This document shows positions 1 through 5,323 of a DNA stretch of 5,512 nucleotides, one piece after another; position 1 is the first letter of the stretch, and each line of letters begins with the position of its first letter. The stretch is from positions 8,191-13,702 of the forward strand of contig DJYX01000167.1 in assembly GCA_002450295.1 (NCBI GenBank). The letters run 5' to 3'. A model generated the notes under the pieces. That model made no database searches, was not told the origin of the DNA, and worked only from the letters and a program-made list of their open reading frames with translations. The DNA is from Deltaproteobacteria bacterium UBA6967 (GTDB lineage Bacteria; SAR324; NAC60-12). The translations under genes were made by a program, and so were the position numbers.

Positions 1-392
1 GCATTGATCTTCTTATTTGTCTCTGGAAGATATAGTGCGTCGTACGCAGGTTTATAGGAAACAATTCCCCCAATTCCCGTCCCAGCAACAACAGCACATT
101 TAGCTAGGTCAGGACCAGTAATTTCAGACTGTGCTATTGCTTCTCTTGCTGCAAGCAAACCGTATTGTACAAAGGCTTCACAAGATCGCTGCTCTCTGGG
201 CGAAAAATAACCCTTAGCATCATAATTTTGAATGATCCCAGCGACCTGAGTCAGGGAGGGGGTTGGATCGAATCTGGTGATGTGATGGACACCTGATTTC
301 CCGTGGGAGAGATTATTCCAGAATTCTTTTATTTCACCACCGAGTGGACAGAATATTCCCATGCCTGTGACGAAGACACGCTTACGACCCAT
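1..392 (-). CDS. fabF: Beta-ketoacyl-ACP synthase II (FabF-type), N-terminal part; runs off the left edge
   Basis: KAS II enzymes condense malonyl-ACP with a growing acyl-ACP in the cytosolic type II fatty acid elongation cycle. Only about 130 N-terminal codons are present. They start MGRKRVFVTGMGIFCPLGG, matching the thiolase-fold first strand and the TGxGxxxPxG turn of FabF. Further FabF hallmarks follow: FWNNLSHGKSGV (about residues 24-35), RFDP (40-43), an SPREQR...AFVQYGLLAAREAI helix (about 64-86) and GTGIGGI (104-110). The catalytic Cys-His-His residues lie beyond the window, so activity cannot be judged. The ATG at 392-390 is chosen because the family N-terminus begins there. It lies 11 bp inside the end of the upstream recombinase-like gene, with only a weak GAG-type ribosome site, which suggests translational coupling. 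A KAS domain in a secondary-metabolite or polyunsaturated lipid pathway is a less likely alternative. Confidence 0.93.
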   Translation of the reverse strand, partial: MGRKRVFVTGMGIFCPLGGEIKEFWNNLSHGKSGVHHITRFDPTPSLTQVAGIIQNYDAKGYFSPREQRSCEAFVQYGLLAAREAIAQSEITGPDLAKCAVVAGTGIGGIVSYKPAYDALYLPETNKKIN

Positions 393-1293
393 TCTGATCT
401 CGATTCACAACTCCGACGATCCCTGGGTGACATCTCCGATAAACCTCAACATAATCTGGTCGGTTGATATGGGCATATTGAAGAGTAGCATCCAAGCTGA
501 CGTATCCAAAGAGTTGAGCCAGATCAGTCAAATCTAGCCCATTCTCCAACAAGTGCGCTGCGAACGAATGACGGAGGATACGTGCATTGATACGGCTCTG
601 AATTCTAGCTCGTTTTGCGTGCTTCTTAATCATGAACCAGAACCCAATCCTCGTCATCCTCTCACCATCTCTATTGGGAAATAAGCATAAATCTGCTTCG
701 TAACGCAGCCTGCCTTGCCTGCCTTGTTTGAGGTATTTTTGAAGGACCTCAATCGCCATTGTAGTGACCGGAACCATTCGCTCCCTTCGACCTCGCACCT
801 TCAGAAAACCCAAGTCCAAAAATAAATCTGAGATGTCTAAATTCAATAATTCGTGGACTTTCAAACCACTTGAATAGAGCAGCTCCAACATTGCCCGATC
901 TCGCAGTCCAAGATAATGATCATCTGAAGGAGCCTCCAATAAATCTTCAACCTCTTTTGTACTCAAGAGTTCTGGGGGTTTTGGAGGAATTTCAGGAAAC
1001 TTTACAAGATGTAGTGGGTTGACACGAATCCAGTTCTTTCCCTCTGCACAATTTAAAAATAGTTTCAGGGAAGAGAGATGACGGCAAACCGAGCTGGGTT
1101 GCATAAAATCAAGCAACTGATCTCGGTATTGTTCCATAAGCGAGCGATTGACCTTTACGAGATCTCCTGCCTCTGTGGTGGCTGCATACCATTGTAGAAA
1201 CTGCTGAGTGTCATCGTGGTGGTTTTTCAGGCTACTTTCTGAGTAGGATTGCGACTTCAACCATTCCATAAATTCTTGAAGTAGCAGTTCCAT
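382..1293 (-). CDS. XerC/XerD-like tyrosine recombinase homologue with a degenerate catalytic set
   Basis: This 303-residue protein has the length and two-domain layout of XerC/XerD: a helical core-binding domain (about 1-100, with SESSLKNHHDDTQQFLQWY resembling the XerD N-terminus) and a C-terminal catalytic domain (about 110-290, LSTKEVEDLLEAP...LRDRAMLELLYSSGL...HPGIVG). Aligned by eye to E. coli XerD, only two of six catalytic residues persist: the second Arg (R241, in ILRHSFAAHLL) and the nucleophile Tyr (Y273, in LQYAHI). The first Arg is K145, the beta-hairpin Lys is R169, the HxxR His is R238 and the His/Trp position is Y264. The frame is intact, so it is not an obvious pseudogene. 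The ATG at 1293 is preferred over a TTG at 1353 because the latter lies inside the 6S RNA and adds non-homologous sequence. No Shine-Dalgarno sequence is visible. The gene follows 6S RNA and overlaps fabF by 11 bp. It may bind DNA without recombining it; a divergent active enzyme remains possible. Confidence 0.88.
   Translation of the reverse strand: MELLLQEFMEWLKSQSYSESSLKNHHDDTQQFLQWYAATTEAGDLVKVNRSLMEQYRDQLLDFMQPSSVCRHLSSLKLFLNCAEGKNWIRVNPLHLVKFPEIPPKPPELLSTKEVEDLLEAPSDDHYLGLRDRAMLELLYSSGLKVHELLNLDISDLFLDLGFLKVRGRRERMVPVTTMAIEVLQKYLKQGRQGRLRYEADLCLFPNRDGERMTRIGFWFMIKKHAKRARIQSRINARILRHSFAAHLLENGLDLTDLAQLFGYVSLDATLQYAHINRPDYVEVYRRCHPGIVGVVNRDQNGS
709..726. repeat. Two perfect 9-bp tandem copies inside the recombinase-like gene
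   Basis: CCTGCCTTG occurs twice head to tail. On the coding strand it reads as a duplicated Gln-Gly-Arg (QGRQGR, about residues 190-195). It lies in the stretch after the beta-hairpin of the catalytic domain where XerD has a variable loop. It keeps frame and probably reflects a small in-frame slippage duplication. Confidence 0.6.
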
Positions 1294-1325
1294 GAGGAAG
1301 CAAATGTGGGAATGAAGGGGAGGGG

Positions 1326-1510
1326 GAGAAGCCCACGAGAACCGTGTGAACAAATGGGCATTTGATGCCTAGCCCGAATAGGTGGAGAAGCGTGTAAGAA
1401 TTTTAGGCTTCCTTGATAAAGGCGTGCTCACCATTCTCAGGGACAATCTCCGCGTGGTGATGAAAAGGCAACAAAAGTTTGTCATCACGAGAACCGCAGG
1501 ACTTCTCGGC
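1326..1510 (-). ncRNA. ssrS: 6S RNA
   Basis: 6S RNA mimics an open promoter and sequesters housekeeping RNA polymerase holoenzyme, mainly in stationary phase. The apical part carries the conserved core GGTGAGCACGC (1432-1422) and GAAGCCTAAAA (1411-1401), close to E. coli 6S. The core is framed by a 6-bp helix, GAGAAT (1438-1433) with ATTCTT (1401-1396). A 9-bp terminal helix pairs GAGAAGTCC (1507-1499) with GGGCTTCTC (1334-1326), giving a length near 182 nt against about 183 nt in E. coli. A hairpin in the 5' arm (GTGATGA/TCATCAC, 1488-1457) and one in the 3' arm (GGCAT/ATGCC, 1369-1357) match the positions of the small hairpins flanking the central bubble in known 6S RNAs. Location directly after zapA is the classic proteobacterial arrangement. 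The exact 5' and 3' ends are inferred from the terminal helix and could shift by a few bases. Confidence 0.93.
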
Positions 1511-1511
1511 A

Positions 1512-1536
1512 AAAAATCACAGGCAATGTGATTTTT
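1512..1536. repeat. Perfect 9-bp inverted repeat just upstream of 6S RNA
   Basis: AAAAATCAC and GTGATTTTT flank a 7-base spacer, and on the minus strand the right arm runs into a six-T tract that ends at the first base before 6S RNA. It could be a weak terminator for zapA (the stem is AT-rich, with three G-C pairs per arm), a processing hairpin of a longer 6S precursor, or an operator over the 6S promoter. The rest of the zapA-6S gap (1537-1583) holds a short GCCC/GGGC dyad at 1564-1575 without a T-tract. It also holds the AT-rich TAGTAT (about 1548-1543), a possible but unconvincing -10 element. Confidence 0.55.
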
Positions 1537-1583
1537 AGACCATACTAAATCCTATCGAATACAGCCCATCTGGGCAAGTGAAT

Positions 1584-1883
1584 TCAGGCTTGGACGAGAA
1601 CCTGATCAAGTCTTTCGCAAAGATCACGAAGATTTTTTTCCATCTCATCATACTGCGGTTGCTGCTTCTGTCTCATCAACTGATCAGCCAGATTCAAGGC
1701 TACCAACAAGTATAAATTACTGGAGGAAATGGAGCTAGAGCTTTGCTGAATCGTTGAAATTTGTTGTTCCAAGAAGCTCTCCACTTTCCTTATGTGCTCT
1801 TCGCCATAAGGACTTGCAATCGCAAATCGGTTACCGTTGACTGTAATTTGATACTGTTTGCGATCAGCTTTGGCGTCAGACAT
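1584..1883 (-). CDS. zapA: Cell division protein ZapA
   Basis: ZapA is a small cytoplasmic protein that bundles and cross-links FtsZ filaments at the division ring. The 99-residue length is typical. The N-terminal globular domain opens with the strand QITVNGNRFAI (12-22). A helix with EEHIRKVESFLEQQISTIQQ (28-47) follows, then the family hallmark LYLLVALNLADQL (57-69), then a C-terminal coiled coil (about 70-97) that mediates dimer and tetramer formation. The loop between the two helices is unusually serine-rich (SSSSISSS). The ATG at 1883 has a good GAGG ribosome site seven bases upstream. The gene starts 25 bp after the stop of the large membrane protein gene, so the two are probably cotranscribed, and 6S RNA follows. 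No other assignment fits as well. Confidence 0.93.
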   Translation of the reverse strand: MSDAKADRKQYQITVNGNRFAIASPYGEEHIRKVESFLEQQISTIQQSSSSISSSNLYLLVALNLADQLMRQKQQPQYDEMEKNLRDLCERLDQVLVQA

Positions 1884-1908
1884 GACAATTCCTCAACAAG
1901 GTAGAAAG

Positions 1909-4164
1909 TTAGCCCTCTGCGATGATTTTCACCTTCTCGGTGTGCAGAACACGATACAGGTTCCGCTCCTGAGGTTTTGATGGATCAAACTGTGAAGTAA
2001 ACTGGTAAACACGCTTATGTCGGCTTGTCGTGAAACGGAATGTGATTGGCAGCGGCTGCTCTTTATTTGAGGCAGGAAGTTGTTTTAGGTCACTGGGTTC
2101 AATATAAATGAAATTCGGAGAGTTAAACCTGACAAGAGCGCTGAACTCTTCATTCTTTTGATGATCTGTGGGTGATCTATAACTTGCAGTTAGCTGTACT
2201 CCTGGAGCTACCTGACGGGAATTTCCCACAACCAGATCCGGGTTTTCGGAGGTGAACCTCAACTTCTCCCTTAGCTTCACCAAGAGATCTAACTTCTTAT
2301 AGTCCAGTTGTCCTAATTTCTGAATTGACTGCTCAAATATTTCGGCCTTCTTAGAAATTGCCTTGTAATCTTTAACATCCATCAATCTAGACATCTCCCA
2401 CAAAAGTTGAGCCTCTTCTTCTTCCAAACGGAACTCTTTGCTGACCGTCTCGATTAATTTTAGACGTGCGCGTTCGTATAGTTTTACCTTGAAACCATCG
2501 ACTAAATTTTGATCTGGTGTGTAATAAATATTGAGATTTCCACGGTCAGTATCTTCCCAAAAGGTGGGTCCTGCGAATTTCAATCGACCACATGAGATTT
2601 CAATTACCTTGCTAAAGTTAATTTCCCCGAGAACGTTAACATCATCCATTACGTCTTTAAGAATTTTCTCAACAAACTCCTCATCATTATGTCGCTCATA
2701 GAAAAGAGCCAATCCAATCTGCAGAATTCTCACTCCGTTATTTATCAGAACACCTTGATCTAGGTCCTCTTTATTAACATCCGGTGGGTTATCAACCTGC
2801 AGAATTTCTCCAAGCAGATGAGTTTGTAAATCCCTATCCCACTTCTCGTTATAAACCTTCTCCAACAGTTTTTTCATCTCAGTGGCAATGACATCGACAA
2901 TAAAATACAGAGCAGGGCTATTTTTCCCATGCTTAAAGATTTCAATACCATAAATTCTGAAGTACATGAAGCAGCGTTTGAGGTAATCAATCCGCTGATA
3001 ATCTGCCAGATGATTTACAAAATTCCCATAGTGGAACGCGACGTTATAAAGGTTTCTAGCTTCGTTGTTCTTGATCGCATGCTTGATCGCAAATCGAAGA
3101 AGAGTGTTGAATCGAATGATGATGACATCTACTAAACGATCATCCTCTAATTCAATTGCTGTTAGACCGATTTCGGACATTTCTGCCGCCACCAATGAAG
3201 CCAGATCAAATGATCCATCTTCAATTTGACGTATGTAAACGTTTCCGAGCAGGCGGAATAACTTCTGCTCATAAAATGTCTTTGTTTTTTCCATGTCCCC
3301 GTACTGACCAATCATAGTCTTAAAGCTGATGTCGGTTCGCACTTTGGGCGTCACTGAGAAGAATTCTTCACCAATATGAGATTTGACTCGAACATATTCA
3401 TGAATCGTCAAACTCATCTGGTGAATGATATCCGCTTTGAGTTCCTTAAAAGACACATACTCTAGAATGTCATCCAACTGGTTCAAAGCCTCGAACATCT
3501 GAACTTGGTACTGTTCACGGATATTTGGCACTGTAATAAGTGCCTGGGCTCTTTCCGTTGTCAGATCGTGAATTTGATCAATATTGTTCCCATAAATGCG
3601 ACTAATTACGTTACTTGGTTTGGTATACCGCAGAATGTAGAAAATATAAGGAAATGCAAAAAATGCTGAGAGAACAAGAAGAATATGGGTGTTAAAAACT
3701 CGGCTCGCAGGGCGGACCAGATCAATATCGGCATATAGGTTGATGAGGATTGCATGCATTCCCGAAACGATCAAAAACCACACGTAGATCAAACTGGGGA
3801 GATCTTTCATGTAGAGGTCGATCAGTTTTGGAATACTTTGGGAAGCAATCGAAATGACCAGGATCAAAGTTCCCAAGATCATTCCTAGAAGGGCTTGCCA
3901 GACTTCCGCACTGAACCCCATATCAACACCTTCAAAGCCCTCTGGGAAACTACCGCTGAAGAAGGCAATGACACCCTTATATGGCTCGAAGAGGACGGCA
4001 TCGAAAAGAATGTCGCAAAGAGTGACGAGCAAGACTACTCCAACCAACGATGCGATTGACCTGTTACGATCTGCAAATGCCAACGCGCGAAAAATATAGA
4101 AACTAATCTGCAAAGACGATTTTTGTGATTCCTGTACGGTGGCCTGATCTGAAACTGTATCCAT
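1909..4164 (-). CDS. Four-TM membrane protein with a large helical cytoplasmic region and beta-rich C-terminus, function unknown
   Basis: I do not recognise a characterised family. The 751-residue protein has four hydrophobic segments near residues 37-57, 91-109, 123-144 and 159-178. Basic residues before the first and after the fourth suggest both ends are cytoplasmic. The pair of segments around residues 90-145 loosely recalls DUF2254-type membrane proteins, but the similarity is weak. About 470 residues of mostly helical, charged sequence follow, including an acidic-basic stretch (LEEEEAQLLWEMSRLM). The last 100 residues (about 652-751) are rich in predicted strands (ALVRFNSPNFIYIEP, ITFRFTTSRHKRVYQF) and resemble the N-terminal barrel of YcgR-type PilZ proteins; no PilZ RxxxR or D/NxSxxG c-di-GMP motif is seen. 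The ATG at 4164 is preferred; an in-frame TTG at 4173 would add three residues. Neither has a strong ribosome site. It lies 25 bp upstream of zapA, probably in one operon. Confidence 0.85.
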   Translation of the reverse strand: MDTVSDQATVQESQKSSLQISFYIFRALAFADRNRSIASLVGVVLLVTLCDILFDAVLFEPYKGVIAFFSGSFPEGFEGVDMGFSAEVWQALLGMILGTLILVISIASQSIPKLIDLYMKDLPSLIYVWFLIVSGMHAILINLYADIDLVRPASRVFNTHILLVLSAFFAFPYIFYILRYTKPSNVISRIYGNNIDQIHDLTTERAQALITVPNIREQYQVQMFEALNQLDDILEYVSFKELKADIIHQMSLTIHEYVRVKSHIGEEFFSVTPKVRTDISFKTMIGQYGDMEKTKTFYEQKLFRLLGNVYIRQIEDGSFDLASLVAAEMSEIGLTAIELEDDRLVDVIIIRFNTLLRFAIKHAIKNNEARNLYNVAFHYGNFVNHLADYQRIDYLKRCFMYFRIYGIEIFKHGKNSPALYFIVDVIATEMKKLLEKVYNEKWDRDLQTHLLGEILQVDNPPDVNKEDLDQGVLINNGVRILQIGLALFYERHNDEEFVEKILKDVMDDVNVLGEINFSKVIEISCGRLKFAGPTFWEDTDRGNLNIYYTPDQNLVDGFKVKLYERARLKLIETVSKEFRLEEEEAQLLWEMSRLMDVKDYKAISKKAEIFEQSIQKLGQLDYKKLDLLVKLREKLRFTSENPDLVVGNSRQVAPGVQLTASYRSPTDHQKNEEFSALVRFNSPNFIYIEPSDLKQLPASNKEQPLPITFRFTTSRHKRVYQFTSQFDPSKPQERNLYRVLHTEKVKIIAEG

Positions 4165-4198
4165 AACTTTCAAACAGTATGATGAGTCAAAATTTCAG

Positions 4199-4213
4199 AA
4201 TCCTGTAAGGATT
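4199..4213. repeat. Short inverted repeat upstream of the membrane protein gene
   Basis: AATCCT and AGGATT face each other across a 3-base spacer, about 35 bp before the ATG at 4164. It could form a small hairpin in a 5' leader or be an operator half-site pair. The 153-bp gap between the ABC gene and this membrane protein gene holds no convincing promoter hexamer pair, no clear terminator for the ABC gene and no further ORF. Confidence 0.3.
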
Positions 4214-4317
4214 TGCTTTAGTTGTTTGTTCAACACATTAGAGAATAGAGAAAATTTTGAAGAAAGGAATTAGATTGCAACCAACTTCTCGAAACCACAA
4301 GCAATAGACGCCCCAAC

Positions 4318-5019
4318 TCAATTGGGAGCATCATTTTCAATGAGCTTCCCCTCTTCCAAAGAAATGACCCTGTCTGCTATCCCCAATACCTCACTGCTGT
4401 GGGTTGCTACGATCATGGTTTTCCCTGCTTTCCGAATAAGCTCCCGAAATAAACCTAAAGCTTGCTCTCCAGTTTGTCGATCTAGGTTACCAGTTGGCTC
4501 ATCAGCCAATACTAAATTTGGGTCGTGAACCAGTGCTCTGGCAATCGCTACCCTCTGCTGTTCCCCACCAGAGAGCCGATCAGGGAAGCTTTCCAATCGA
4601 TCCCCCAAACCCAGCTCCTGCATTAGCTCAGCGACTCTAGCTTTTGCAGTTTTTGCAGATTCTCCATTTAATTCCATTGGGAGCAATAGATTTTCTTCAA
4701 CGGTCAATGTAGGAATTAAATTGAAGGACTGAAAAACGAATCCAATATTTTTTCTACGAAATAAAGTTCTTTGATGCTCGTCCAATTCATTCAACATCGT
4801 TTCTGATATCCTGATACTTCCTGAGGACGGCTCATCAATCCCGGCCAGTAAGTTGAGCAAAGTAGATTTGCCAGAACCACTTCTTCCCAACAAAGCCACT
4901 ATCTGTCCCTCTTGAATTTTAAGACTTACATTTCGAAGTACTTGACGCTTCTCACCACCCTCCAAATAGAACTTGTTCAACTCATTAAGTTCCAAAAAAT
5001 CTTTTGCTAAAACCACCAA
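4318..5019 (-). CDS. ABC transporter ATP-binding protein, LolD/MacB/FtsE-like
   Basis: This is a cytoplasmic ATPase subunit that would drive a membrane permease. All motifs are intact in 233 residues: Walker A GRSGSGKS (45-52), Q-loop VFQSFNLIP (Q97), signature LSGGEQQR (149-156), Walker B LVLADE (169-174) followed by PTGNLD, and the switch histidine in VATHS (H207). The PTGNLD sequence, the FxxxNLIPxLTVEENLLLP region and the length place it with the LolD/MacB/FtsE group, whose partners are FtsX-fold permeases used for lipoprotein release, efflux or division signalling. No such permease is in the window, so the substrate is unknown. No ATG exists near the N-terminus. TTG at 5019 has AGGA six bases upstream, and GTG at 5016 is an alternative. 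It is divergent from the tRNA-His gene and 153 bp upstream of the membrane protein gene. Confidence 0.93.
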   Translation of the reverse strand: MVVLAKDFLELNELNKFYLEGGEKRQVLRNVSLKIQEGQIVALLGRSGSGKSTLLNLLAGIDEPSSGSIRISETMLNELDEHQRTLFRRKNIGFVFQSFNLIPTLTVEENLLLPMELNGESAKTAKARVAELMQELGLGDRLESFPDRLSGGEQQRVAIARALVHDPNLVLADEPTGNLDRQTGEQALGLFRELIRKAGKTMIVATHSSEVLGIADRVISLEEGKLIENDAPN

Positions 5020-5030
5020 ATAGAATCCTT

Positions 5031-5062
5031 AATCAAAGTTGACAAGTGACAGCAATCAAAGT
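5031..5062. repeat. Two direct copies of AATCAAAGT flanking the tRNA promoter core
   Basis: AATCAAAGT occurs at 5031-5039 and again at 5054-5062, 23 bp apart (about two helical turns). The first copy touches the -35 element and the second ends on the first base of the -10 element. The interval also serves as upstream region of the divergent ABC gene. A dimeric regulator site is possible; chance similarity in AT-rich DNA is equally plausible. Confidence 0.4.
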
Positions 5063-5067
5063 ATTTT
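5039..5067 (+). promoter_or_regulatory. Sigma70-type promoter for the tRNA-His/tRNA-Arg operon
   Basis: A perfect -35 TTGACA (5039-5044) is followed by exactly 17 bp and a -10 TATTTT (5062-5067, four of six consensus bases). The predicted start near 5074 leaves a leader of about 10 bases before the tRNA-His 5' end at 5084, as usual for tRNA operons. Confidence 0.75.
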
Positions 5068-5083
5068 TATCTGCTTTGCTGAT

Positions 5084-5160
5084 GGCGGGAGTAGCTCAGC
5101 TGGTAGAGCCCTGGATTGTGATTCCAGTGGTCGTGGGTTCAAGTCCCATCTCTCGCCCCA
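5084..5160 (+). tRNA. tRNA-His (anticodon GUG)
   Basis: The sequence folds as a full cloverleaf. The acceptor stem pairs GCGGGAG (5085-5091) with CTCTCGC (5150-5156). The D arm is GCTCAGCTGGTAGAGC, the anticodon stem CTGGA/TCCAG carries GTG at 5118-5120, and the T arm contains GGTTCAAGT. The extra G at 5084 (G-1) opposite C73 at 5157 is the identity element recognised by histidyl-tRNA synthetase. CCA is encoded (5158-5160). It is the first gene of a two-tRNA operon. Confidence 0.97.
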
Positions 5161-5163
5161 TGG

Positions 5164-5240
5164 GCGCCTGTAGCTCAGCTGGATAGAGCATTTGACTTCG
5201 GATCAAAGGGTCGGGGGTTCGAATCCTCCCGGGCGCGCCA
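5164..5240 (+). tRNA. tRNA-Arg (anticodon UCG)
   Basis: A full cloverleaf of 77 bases. Acceptor GCGCCTG (5164-5170) pairs with CGGGCGC (5230-5236), with discriminator G at 5237 and encoded CCA at 5238-5240. The D arm is GCTCAGCTGGATAGAGC. The anticodon stem TTTGA/TCAAA carries TCG at 5198-5200, which reads CGA and, with wobble, other CGN arginine codons. It begins three bases after tRNA-His and must be cotranscribed with it. The overall sequence is close to E. coli CGN-reading tRNA-Arg. Confidence 0.96.
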
Positions 5241-5260
5241 TGCCTTACTCACAAAAGGCA
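5241..5260 (+). terminator. Possible weak hairpin downstream of the tRNA operon
   Basis: TGCCTT (5241-5246) can pair with AAGGCA (5255-5260) across an 8-base loop directly after the tRNA-Arg CCA. No T-tract follows, so it is a poor intrinsic terminator. It could instead guide 3' processing. The remaining convergent gap to 5323 shows only a short GCTTT/AAAGC dyad (about 5297-5309), also without a good T-run in either direction. Confidence 0.3.
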
Positions 5261-5323
5261 ATCAGTTCTATTACTCCGCTTTTGCAGCTTTTCCTGCTTT
5301 CAAAAAGCATCTCGTAATTCGTT

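Noticed and set aside
709..726. Tandem 9-mer as a CRISPR or functional repeat
   Set aside because: Only two in-frame copies within a coding loop; best explained by slippage.
382..1293. Integron or phage integrase, implying a mobile element
   Set aside because: Length and motifs are Xer-like, no att repeats, cassette or phage genes are nearby, and although tRNAs are in the window they lie nearly 4 kb away with no 3'-end duplication seen.
1294..1353. N-terminal extension of the recombinase-like protein from a TTG at 1353
   Set aside because: It reads through the 3' arm of 6S RNA, gives a proline-rich sequence with no Xer counterpart, and has no ribosome site; the ATG at 1293 matches the XerC/D N-terminus and length.
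1564..1575. GCCC/GGGC dyad as zapA terminator
   Set aside because: Four-base-pair stem with no following T-tract.
2929..3135. Plus-strand open frame of 68 codons
   Set aside because: It lies entirely inside the large membrane protein gene on the other strand and resembles no known protein.
3854..4099. Plus-strand open frame of 81 codons
   Set aside because: Antisense shadow of the transmembrane part of the 751-residue protein; basic, low-complexity product with no family signature.
4322..4528. Plus-strand open frame of 68 codons
   Set aside because: Antisense to the Walker B and C-terminal part of the ABC ATPase, whose coding strand is beyond doubt.
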